This document shows positions 1-11,899 of a stretch of DNA of 64,000 bases, piece by piece (the stretch's first letter is position 1; every line of letters starts with the position of its first letter). The position numbers and the translations under genes are program-made. Source of the stretch: Clavibacter sp. VKM Ac-2872 (lineage in GTDB: Bacteria > Actinomycetota > Actinomycetes > Actinomycetales > Microbacteriaceae); contig NZ_JADKRR010000003.1 of assembly GCF_015351105.1 (NCBI RefSeq), positions 1 through 64,000 of the forward strand, in the 5' to 3' direction. The notes under the pieces are model-generated. The model was not told where the DNA came from and did not search any database. It worked only from the letters and a program-made list of their open reading frames with translations.

Positions 1-15
1 CGGCGACAAGAGGAG

Positions 16-44
16 ACATTACGCGGACCACCCCACCCCCGCAA
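16..44 (-). promoter_or_regulatory. Strong outward promoter at the left edge
   Basis: On the minus strand a -35 element TTGCGG (39-44) and a -10 element TAATGT (16-21) are separated by exactly 17 bases. Transcription would leave the window to the left, just downstream of tyrS. No open reading frame starts in the 15 bases that remain. A promoter this close to consensus after tyrS would suit an rRNA operon, but the target lies outside the window and this is inference. Confidence 0.5.
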
Positions 45-95
45 AACAACCCGCATCCCGGGCGTGTCGCGAAGGTGGATCAGAGGAAGGGCGGA

Positions 96-1412
96 TCAGG
101 CGTCGATTCCGCGGACGGTGAGGCCCGCGAGCGTCTTCTTTCCCCGGCGGATCACGGCGAAACGGCCGTGCAGGAGATCGTCCACGACGGCGGCCGCATC
201 GCCCACGGCGACGTTGTTCACGTAGACGCCCCCCTGCGTGATCGCGCGCCGAGCCTCCCCCGCGCTCGAGACGAGACCGGTGTCGACGAGGGCCTGGATG
301 ACCGAGGTGCCGGCCGCGATCTCCGCGGACGGCAGCTCCCCCAGCGCCGCGTGGAGCGTCGGCTCGTCGAGCGCGCTCAGCTCGCCCTGGCCGAACAGCG
401 CCTGCGCCGCGGCGATCGCGGCCTCGGTCGCCGCGATGCCGTGCACCAACGTCGTCACCTCCCATGCCAGCGCGCGCTGCGCCTCGCGGCGGAAGGGCTC
501 GGCCTCCACGGCGCGCGCCAGCTCCTCGATCCGCGCCCGGTCGAGGAACGTGAAGAGGCGCAGGCGGTGGATCACGTCCCCGTCCTCCGTGTTGAGCCAG
601 AACTGGTAGAACGCGTACGGGCTCGTGAGATCGGGGTCGAGCCACACCGCGTTGCCCTCGCTCTTGCCGAACTTGGTGCCGTCGGAGTTGGTGATCAGGG
701 GCGTGCCGATGGCGTGCGCCGTGCTCCGCTCGCTGCGGCGGATCAGGTCGGTGCCGCTGGTGAGGTTGCCCCACTGGTCGCTGCCGCCGGTCTGCAGCAC
801 GCAGCCGTACGTCCGGTGCAGCTCCCGGAAGTCGAGGCCCTGCAGGATCTGGTAGCTGAACTCGGTGTAGCTGATGCCCTCGTCGGAGTTCAGTCGCGCG
901 CTCACCGCGTCCTTCTTGAGCATGGTGCCCACCCGGAAGTGCTTGCCCACCTCCCGGAGGAAGTCGATGGCGCTCAGCGGCGCCGTCCAGTCGAGGTTGT
1001 TCACGATGCGCACGGCGTTGTCGCCCTCGGGGCTGAGGAATGCCGACACCTGCGCCTGCACGCGGCCCACCCAGTCCGCGACCACCTCCGGGCTGTTGAG
1101 GGTGCGCTCCGCCGTCGGCCGGGGATCGCCGATGAGGCCCGTCGAGCCGCCCACGAGTCCGAGCGGCCGGTGCCCGGCCAGCTGGAGGCGGCGCATGAGG
1201 AGCAGCTGCACGAGGTTGCCGAGGTGCAGGCTCGGCGCGGTCGGGTCGAAGCCGCAGTAGTACGTGATCGGCGGACCGGACAGCAGCTCCTTCAGCGCAT
1301 CCTGGTCCGTGGAGACGTGCACGTACCCGCGCCAGACGATCTCCTCCCACACGTCCTCGAAGGACGGGTCGTTGCGCTGGGAGGAGAGGAGGTCGGGGTC
1401 GGCGTTCGTCAC
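96..1412 (-). CDS. tyrS: Tyrosyl-tRNA synthetase
   Basis: Class I aminoacyl-tRNA synthetase that charges tRNA(Tyr) with tyrosine in the cytoplasm. The 438-residue length is normal for bacterial TyrRS. The nucleotide-binding signature appears as HLGN (63-66) and the KMSKS-type loop as KFGKS (248-252). The GSDQWGN tyrosine/tRNA region (211-217) is intact, and an S4 RNA-binding domain fills about residues 375-438. The start is GTG: a TACCGT -10 hexamer ends exactly 6 bases before it, so the mRNA is probably leaderless and the ORF should not be extended. It is divergent from satD and no downstream partner is visible inside the window. Confidence 0.97.
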   Translation of the reverse strand: MTNADPDLLSSQRNDPSFEDVWEEIVWRGYVHVSTDQDALKELLSGPPITYYCGFDPTAPSLHLGNLVQLLLMRRLQLAGHRPLGLVGGSTGLIGDPRPTAERTLNSPEVVADWVGRVQAQVSAFLSPEGDNAVRIVNNLDWTAPLSAIDFLREVGKHFRVGTMLKKDAVSARLNSDEGISYTEFSYQILQGLDFRELHRTYGCVLQTGGSDQWGNLTSGTDLIRRSERSTAHAIGTPLITNSDGTKFGKSEGNAVWLDPDLTSPYAFYQFWLNTEDGDVIHRLRLFTFLDRARIEELARAVEAEPFRREAQRALAWEVTTLVHGIAATEAAIAAAQALFGQGELSALDEPTLHAALGELPSAEIAAGTSVIQALVDTGLVSSAGEARRAITQGGVYVNNVAVGDAAAVVDDLLHGRFAVIRRGKKTLAGLTVRGIDA

Positions 1413-1418
1413 GCGATC

Positions 1419-1424
1419 ACGGTA
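1419..1424 (-). promoter_or_regulatory. -10 element of tyrS (leaderless)
   Basis: TACCGT on the minus strand, 6 bases before the GTG start of tyrS. Transcription would begin at or within a base of the start codon. No convincing -35 element is visible. Confidence 0.5.
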
Positions 1425-1516
1425 TCAGCGCGGCATCGCCGGGCGCGGGACGCGGCGCGAGCCGAGGGACGGCGTCGTCGGTGGTCCGCGGCATGCTCGT
1501 GTCCACCGGGGGATGA

Positions 1517-1572
1517 GCACATCAATCCGCTGTCATTGATCAGCATGAGTCAAGTGCAGGGCATTGATGTGC
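1517..1572. promoter_or_regulatory. Inverted repeat operator upstream of satD
   Basis: A perfect 10-bp inverted repeat, GCACATCAAT at 1517-1526 and ATTGATGTGC at 1563-1572, is separated by 36 bases. TTGATCA lies between the arms (1536-1542) and TGATCA recurs just outside (1575-1580). The spacing is too wide for a useful RNA hairpin and fits a pair of protein-binding sites brought together by looping. SatD has a C-terminal helix-turn-helix, so autoregulation is a reasonable inference. Confidence 0.5.
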
Positions 1573-1604
1573 CATGATCAACCTCAGGGACTTGAGGAGA
1601 GCGC

Positions 1605-2282
1605 ATGTTCGTCATCACGGCCGACCAGAAGGCCAGCCGGCACGACATCGACCGTGCCGGGACCGGACGCGACGACCTCGCGGCACGCTACGCGGGCCGC
1701 CTGGCGCTCCCGGTCGACCGCACGTCCGGCGATGAGGTTCAGGCGCTCGTCGACGACGCCGCCACCGCGCTCGACATGGTGCTGCTGCTCACGCGCGCCG
1801 GGCACTGGAGCGTCGGCCTGGGCATCGGGACGGTGCGGACCCCCCTCCCCCGGGCGACGCGCGAGGCGACGGGGCCGGCGTTCATCGCCGCCCGCGACGC
1901 CGTCACCGCCGCCAAGCGCAGCGCGACGCGGTTCGCCCTCGCCACGGATCCGCCGACCACGCGCGCCGGCGACGGCCCCGCACCCGGGCCTCCCGGCTCC
2001 GCGGAGGTGGAGGCGCTCATCACCCTGCTGCTGCTCGCGCGGGATCGGCGCACCCCGCAGGGCTGGGACGTCGTGGACCGCATGTCCGACGGCGGGACGC
2101 AGCGCGAGGTCGCCGCCGAGCTGGGGATCACCCCGCAGGCGGTGAGCACGCGGCTGCGCACGACCGGGTGGCGAGCCGAGCGCGCCGCGATCCCCGGGCT
2201 CGTGGCGCTGCTGGCGCTCCTGGACGCCGGCGCCTCGACGGCCGGGTCCGCGGCGGCGACGCGGGACGGAGGCCGCTCATGA
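1605..2282 (+). CDS. satD: SatD-family protein with C-terminal HTH
   Basis: 225 residues resembling the SatD family. The N-terminal part has the GDEVQAL motif (42-48), the GLGIG turn (71-75) and the AARDAV segment (96-101) typical of the family. A linker rich in Gly and Pro follows. The C-terminal part carries a helix-turn-helix around residues 166-185 (motif REVAAELGITPQAVS). SatD proteins are poorly characterised; the family name comes from a streptococcal secretion and acid-tolerance operon. A good AGGAG ribosome site precedes the ATG. The gene overlaps the next one by ATGA, so the two are translationally coupled. The HTH and the inverted repeat upstream suggest DNA binding. Confidence 0.7.
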   Translation: MFVITADQKASRHDIDRAGTGRDDLAARYAGRLALPVDRTSGDEVQALVDDAATALDMVLLLTRAGHWSVGLGIGTVRTPLPRATREATGPAFIAARDAVTAAKRSATRFALATDPPTTRAGDGPAPGPPGSAEVEALITLLLLARDRRTPQGWDVVDRMSDGGTQREVAAELGITPQAVSTRLRTTGWRAERAAIPGLVALLALLDAGASTAGSAAATRDGGRS

Positions 2283-2878
2283 TCGCCGCGGGCACCCCGG
2301 CGGAGGTCGCCGTCTGGATCGCCCTCTGCGTGCTCACCACCGCGGCCCTCGTGCTCGCCCTGCTGGCCGTGCGCTCCCCGCGCACGGGGACGGTCGCCGG
2401 GGCCGCCGCGGCCCTCGCCGCCGCGGTGGTGCTGGGACTCGCGCTCGACGGCCTCGCGTCCCCGCTGGTCGTCGGGTACCTCGGGCTCGTCGCCGTCGTG
2501 CTCGCGGTGCTGGGCGGCGGGTCCGCGTCCACCGTCGTGCTGGCCCTCGCGACGCGCGGGTCGGTTCCGCCCGGTGCGTACGGCGGGATCCTGGTCGCGC
2601 CGCGCGGGCAGGAGGACGGGCCGTCCGCGCTGCGTCGGCCGACCCGTGAGGTGCTGCGCGGCGGCGCGACGATCGGCATGCTCGAGCGGCTGGCCGTCGT
2701 GGCCGTCATCCTCGCCGGGTACCCGGAGGCGCTGGCGGTCGTCATCGCCATCAAGGGCGTCGGCCGCTTCTCGGAGCTCGGCGAAGCGGCGGAGGCCCGC
2801 GAGCGCTTCATCATCGGCACGCTCGTCAGCTGGCTGTGGGCCGCGACGTGCGCGGCGGTCGTGCTCGTCGTCCGCTAG
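2279..2878 (+). CDS. DUF3307-type membrane protein
   Basis: 199 residues, mostly hydrophobic, with about five predicted membrane segments. The C-terminal part runs GMLERLAVVAVILAGYPEA, then IAIKGVGRFSEL, then IIGTLVSWLWA. That order and spacing is what I know from DUF3307 proteins, which commonly sit next to satD. Its ATG overlaps the satD stop codon (ATGA), which fixes the start and argues against the longer reading frame from 2168. The function is unknown; the pairing suggests a membrane component working with SatD. It converges on the glycosylase gene 18 bp downstream with no clear terminator between. Confidence 0.65.
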   Translation: MIAAGTPAEVAVWIALCVLTTAALVLALLAVRSPRTGTVAGAAAALAAAVVLGLALDGLASPLVVGYLGLVAVVLAVLGGGSASTVVLALATRGSVPPGAYGGILVAPRGQEDGPSALRRPTREVLRGGATIGMLERLAVVAVILAGYPEALAVVIAIKGVGRFSELGEAAEARERFIIGTLVSWLWAATCAAVVLVVR

Positions 2879-2896
2879 CCGGCGGGCCAGCACCCC

Positions 2897-3511
2897 TCAG
2901 CGGCGGACGCGGGCGACGTGCGCGCGATACGGCGAGACCGTGGGGTCGCCGGGCACCCAGAACCGCCACGGGAAGAGCTCGCCGGATCCGCCCGGGCCGG
3001 ACACGCCGACGCGCGGGCCCGATGCCGGCAGCGCGAGCGGGGCGTCCGGCATGACGAGCCGGTAGGGCGCCGCGTCGAGCGGAGCGCCGTCGTCGGACAG
3101 CGGGATGCCGAGCGCGACGGCGAGGCGCGCGGGGCCGCGCGCCAGGTCGCGATCGCGGACGGCGGCACCCCGGCGGCGCTGGGCGAGCTCGGCGCCCTCG
3201 ACGATCTCCCCCGCGCGCAGCAGGACCCCCGCGCTCGTCCCCTCGGGCCCGCAGACGATGTTCGCGCACGTGTGCATGCCGTACGTGAAGTACGCGTAGA
3301 GACGGGCCGGCGGGCCGAACATGGTCGCGTTGCGCGCCCGCTTCCCGCGGAAGGCGTGCGATCCGGGATCCTCGCCCACCCCGCGGTACGCCTCCACCTC
3401 GGTGAGGCGGACGGAGACGCGCCCCTCCTCGGAGTCGCGCGACAGGGTGGCGCCGAGGAGCGCGGGCGCCACCTCGACCGCGTCGCGCGCGAAGAAGGCC
3501 GCGTCGATCAC
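2897..3511 (-). CDS. 3-methyladenine DNA glycosylase (AAG/MPG family)
   Basis: 204 residues matching the alkyladenine glycosylase family, which excises 3-methyladenine and other alkylated or deaminated purines during base excision repair. Family signatures seen are LLGATLSR near the N-terminus, the RLTEVEAYRG segment with the catalytic glutamate, HAFRGKRARNATMFG, and YAYFTYGMHTCANIVCGPEG. The length is typical of the bacterial form. The start is GTG, 7 bases after the end of the small membrane protein gene, so it probably ends the arginine operon transcript. No separate promoter or strong ribosome site is visible. Confidence 0.92.
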   Translation of the reverse strand: MIDAAFFARDAVEVAPALLGATLSRDSEEGRVSVRLTEVEAYRGVGEDPGSHAFRGKRARNATMFGPPARLYAYFTYGMHTCANIVCGPEGTSAGVLLRAGEIVEGAELAQRRRGAAVRDRDLARGPARLAVALGIPLSDDGAPLDAAPYRLVMPDAPLALPASGPRVGVSGPGGSGELFPWRFWVPGDPTVSPYRAHVARVRR

Positions 3512-3518
3512 GCCGGGA

Positions 3519-6374
<2,856 letters not shown>

Positions 6375-6421
6375 GCCGTTCTCCGTTTCGTTGCTGAGGT
6401 GTCTCGGGGTGTGGGGCTGCG

Positions 6422-7345
6422 TCAGGACTGGCGCAGGAGCCAGACGAGCAGCGCCTTCTGGGCGTGGAGGCGGTTCTCCGCCTCGTCCCAGACCACCGAT
6501 CGCGGGCCGTCGATGACCTCGGAGGCCACCTCGTACTCGCGGTCGGCGGGAAGGCAGTGCAGGAAGATCGCGTCGTCGACCGCGTGCTCCATGAGCTCGG
6601 TCGTGACCTGGTAGGCGCCGAGCTCGGCGAGCCGCACGGCCTTCTCCTCCTCGCGGCCCATCGACACCCAGGTGTCGGTGACCACGACGTCGGCGCCCGT
6701 GACGGCCTCGACCGGATCCGTGAGGACGCGGACGGACCCGCCCGTGGACGCGGCGATGCGTCCGGCGTCCGCGACGACGGCCTCCGACGGCACGTAGCCG
6801 GCGGGTGCCGCGATGCGGACGTGCATGCCCGCGGTCGCGCCGGCGAGGAGGTAGGACTGCGCCATGTTGCAGGCGCCGTCGCCCAGGAACGTGAGGGTCT
6901 GGCCGGCGGGGTCGCCGCGGTGCTCCCGGATGGTGAGGAGGTCGGCGAGGAGCTGGCACGGGTGGAAGTCGTCGGACAGGGCGTTGACGACGGGGACCGT
7001 GGTGCCCGCGGCCATCTCCTCGAGGCCGGACTGCGCGTAGGTGCGCCAGACGATGGCCGCGACCTGGCGCTCGAGCACGCGCGCGGTGTCGCTCGCGGTC
7101 TCCTTGCCGCCCAGCTGGCTGTTGGCGGTGCTGATCACGAGCGGGACGCCCCCGAGGTCCGCGATGCCGACGGCGAAGGAGACGCGCGTGCGGGTCGAGG
7201 ACTTGTCGAAGATCACGGCGACCGTCTGCGGACCCGCGAGGGGGCGCTCGGACCAGCGCTCGCGCTTCAGCTGCACCGCCAGGTCGAGCACCTCGGCCTG
7301 CTCGGCCGGGCTCAGGTCGTCGTCGCGCAGGAAGTGGCGGGTCAT
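6422..7345 (-). CDS. argF: Ornithine carbamoyltransferase
   Basis: Transfers the carbamoyl group from carbamoyl phosphate to ornithine, giving citrulline. The 307 residues carry the carbamoyl-phosphate site SSTRTR (49-54), HPCQ (128-131) and the ornithine-binding FLHCLPA (261-267). The length is standard for anabolic enzymes. It follows argD after a 150-bp gap that contains a perfect 28-bp palindrome, so expression of argFGH may be set separately from argCJBD. Confidence 0.97.
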   Translation of the reverse strand: MTRHFLRDDDLSPAEQAEVLDLAVQLKRERWSERPLAGPQTVAVIFDKSSTRTRVSFAVGIADLGGVPLVISTANSQLGGKETASDTARVLERQVAAIVWRTYAQSGLEEMAAGTTVPVVNALSDDFHPCQLLADLLTIREHRGDPAGQTLTFLGDGACNMAQSYLLAGATAGMHVRIAAPAGYVPSEAVVADAGRIAASTGGSVRVLTDPVEAVTGADVVVTDTWVSMGREEEKAVRLAELGAYQVTTELMEHAVDDAIFLHCLPADREYEVASEVIDGPRSVVWDEAENRLHAQKALLVWLLRQS

Positions 7346-7414
7346 CGCATCGCTCGCTCTCGGGGGACTCGGGGGTCCGACAAGCCTAGGGGACGTGCGG
7401 GGGCGGATCCGTCC

Positions 7415-7442
7415 GCGGGCACCCCCGCGCGGGGGTGCCCGC
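7415..7442. terminator. Perfect palindrome between argD and argF
   Basis: Two 12-base arms (7415-7426 and 7431-7442) flank the self-complementary GCGC, so the whole 28 bases is a palindrome and would form a very stable GC hairpin. It has no T-run, so it may be a partial terminator, an mRNA stabiliser or a processing site for the arginine operon transcript. It lies inside the operon, 54 bp after argD ends and 70 bp before argF starts. Confidence 0.45.
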
Positions 7443-7495
7443 CGACGGGTGCGGCGGGAGGCGCGGACGCTCGTGCCGGCCGGCTCCCGCCCGGG

Positions 7496-8713
7496 TCAGC
7501 GCAGGTGCGCCAGCGCTCGGCCGAAGCGCTCGCGGAAGTCGCGCACCTCGGCGTCGCCGACGATGAGCGGCGGCGCGATGCGGAGGCTGCGGGCGTTCGG
7601 CGCGTTGATGATGAGCCCCTCGCCGAGCGCGGCGGCCGCGATGCGCCCGCCGTCGTCGTGGTGCAGGCCCACGCCGATGAGGAGGCCGCGGCCCCGCACC
7701 TCGGCGATGAGCGGGGAGTCGAGGCCGGTGATGGCGGCGCGGATCTCCTCGCCGCGGCGCGCGGCGTTCTCCACGAGCCCGGCGTCCTCGATCTCGGCGA
7801 GCACCGCGTTCCCCGCGGCGGTCGCGAGCGGGTTGCCGCCGAACGTGGATCCGTGCTGGCCCTTCTGCAGGAGGTCGGCCGCGGCGTCGAAGGCGACGAG
7901 CGCGCCGATCGGGACGCCGCCCGCGATGCCCTTGGCGATCGTGACCGCGTCGGGCCGGACGCCCTCGTGCTCGTAGGCGAACCAGCGGCCCGTGCGGCCG
8001 ACGCCGGTCTGGATCTCGTCGAGGATCAGCAGCGCCCCGTGCTCGCGCGTGAGCTCGCGGGCGCGGCGGAGGAAGCCCGCCGGCAGGTCGACCACGCCGG
8101 CCTCGCCCTGGATCGGCTCGAGGATGAGCGCCTGGACGGTGTCGTCGATGGCCGCCTCGAGCGCCTCCATCGTGGGCTCGATGTGCTCGACGCCGCCGGG
8201 GAGCGGGAGGAACGGGGCCTGGAGCGCGGGCTGCCCGGTGAGCGCGAGCGCGCCCATCGTGCGGCCGTGGAACGAGCCCTGGAGCGTGATGACGCGCGTG
8301 CGCTGCGCGGATCCGTTGCGGCGCGCGAGCTTGAAGGCCGCCTCGTTCGCCTCGGCGCCCGAGTTGCCGAAGTAGACGCGACCCGTGTCGCCCGCGCCCG
8401 TGATGCGGCGGAGGCGCTCGGCGAGCGCGATCTGCGGCGGCGTCGCGAAGTAGTTGGACACGTGGGCGAGCGTCGAGACCTGCTCGGTGACCGCGCGGAT
8501 CAGCGCCGGGTGCGCGTGCCCGAGCGAGTTGACGGCGATGCCGGCGAGGAAGTCGAGGTACTCGCGCCCCGTCGAGTCCCACACGCGGCAGCCCTCGCCG
8601 CGCACCAGCATGGCGAGCGGCGGGGGCGACGAGCGCATCATGGCGGCCTGGAACCGGTCGGACCACTCGCTCTCGGTCTGCGTGGTGCGCCGTTCTGGCT
8701 GGGTCGTGGTCAT
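7496..8713 (-). CDS. argD: Acetylornithine aminotransferase
   Basis: Class III pyridoxal-phosphate aminotransferase that converts N-acetylglutamate semialdehyde to N-acetylornithine; many family members also act on the succinyl-diaminopimelate analogue. The 405 residues show [13 protein letters not shown] (114-126), [11 protein letters not shown] (232-242) and the PLP-binding lysine K261 in the [11 protein letters not shown] block. The ATG overlaps the argB stop codon (ATGA). The larger open frame upstream is only the complement of argB. Confidence 0.96.
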   Translation of the reverse strand: MTTTQPERRTTQTESEWSDRFQAAMMRSSPPPLAMLVRGEGCRVWDSTGREYLDFLAGIAVNSLGHAHPALIRAVTEQVSTLAHVSNYFATPPQIALAERLRRITGAGDTGRVYFGNSGAEANEAAFKLARRNGSAQRTRVITLQGSFHGRTMGALALTGQPALQAPFLPLPGGVEHIEPTMEALEAAIDDTVQALILEPIQGEAGVVDLPAGFLRRARELTREHGALLILDEIQTGVGRTGRWFAYEHEGVRPDAVTIAKGIAGGVPIGALVAFDAAADLLQKGQHGSTFGGNPLATAAGNAVLAEIEDAGLVENAARRGEEIRAAITGLDSPLIAEVRGRGLLIGVGLHHDDGGRIAAAALGEGLIINAPNARSLRIAPPLIVGDAEVRDFRERFGRALAHLR

Positions 8714-9644
8714 GCGGGCACGACCTCCGTTCCGATTCCGTTCGTGGTGAAGATCTCGAGGAGCATGGAGTGCGGGATGCGGCCGTCGATGATGGCGGCC
8801 TTGGCCACTCCCCCGTCGACGGCCTCGAGGCACGCCGCCATCTTGGGGATCATTCCGGATTCCAGCGAGGGCAGCAGCGCGCGGAGCTCGTCCGCGCGGA
8901 TGTCGGAGACGAGCGATCCGCGGTCGGGCCAGTCGCGGTAGAGGCCGGCGACGTCGGTCAGGATCACGAGCTTCTCGGCGCCGAGGGCCACGGCGAGCGC
9001 GGCCGCCGCGGCGTCGGCGTTGACGTTGAGGGAGACAGCAGGGTCGGACTCGTCCGGCGCGATGGAGGAGACGACGGGGATGCGGCCGGCGTCGAGCTGC
9101 GCGAGCACGGCCGTGGTGTCGACGGAGACGACGTCGCCCACCAGGCCGAGGTCGACCTCGACGCCGTCGACGACCGCGCCGCGCCGGCGGCCGGTGAACA
9201 GCCCGGCGTCCTCGCCCGACACGGCCGCAGCCAACGGGCCGTGCGCGTTGATGCCGCGCACGACGTCGCGGCTGACCTGCCCGGTGAGCACCATGCGGAC
9301 GACCTCGAGCACCTCGGGCGTGGTGACGCGGTATCCCCCGCGGAACTCGCTCTCGATGCCGAGGCGCGTGAGCATGGCGCTGATCTGCGGCCCCCCGCCG
9401 TGCACGACGACCGGACGCAGCCCGGCGTAGCGGAGGTACACCACGTCCTCCGCGAAGGTGCGCGTGAGCTCCTCGTCGACCATGGCGTTGCCGCCGAACT
9501 TCACGACCACGATGCGGTCGTGGAACCGCTGCAGCCACGAGAGCGACTCGATGAGGGTCGCGGCCTTCGACTCGGCCTGCGCCTGGTCGCGGTCGGCCGC
9601 GTCCTGCGTGATGGCGGTCACGTCCGTCCCGTCTGCGTCGCCCA

Positions 9645-9645
<1 letters not shown>
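8710..9645 (-). CDS. argB: Acetylglutamate kinase
   Basis: Phosphorylates N-acetylglutamate, the step usually feedback-inhibited by arginine. The 311 residues show the amino-acid kinase core: VVKFGGNAM (47-55), the VVHGGGPQI substrate loop (80-88) and [16 protein letters not shown] near the C-terminal third. An extra N-terminal stretch of about 30 residues before the core resembles the N-helix of arginine-sensitive hexameric enzymes, which is consistent with feedback control but not proof. The start shares one base with the argJ stop (TGATG). Confidence 0.97.
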
Positions 9646-11848
<2,203 letters not shown>

Positions 11849-11851
11849 TCA

Positions 11852-11857
11852 AATCTA
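11852..11857 (-). promoter_or_regulatory. -10 element of the arginine operon
   Basis: TAGATT on the minus strand, 6 bases before the argC ATG, in the 54-bp gap after pheT. No -35 match is visible. I see no clear ArgR-type palindrome in this gap. Confidence 0.5.
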
Positions 11858-11899
11858 GTGCCGGTGCCGGAGGGGTCCCGGCGACCGCCCGGGCGACGC

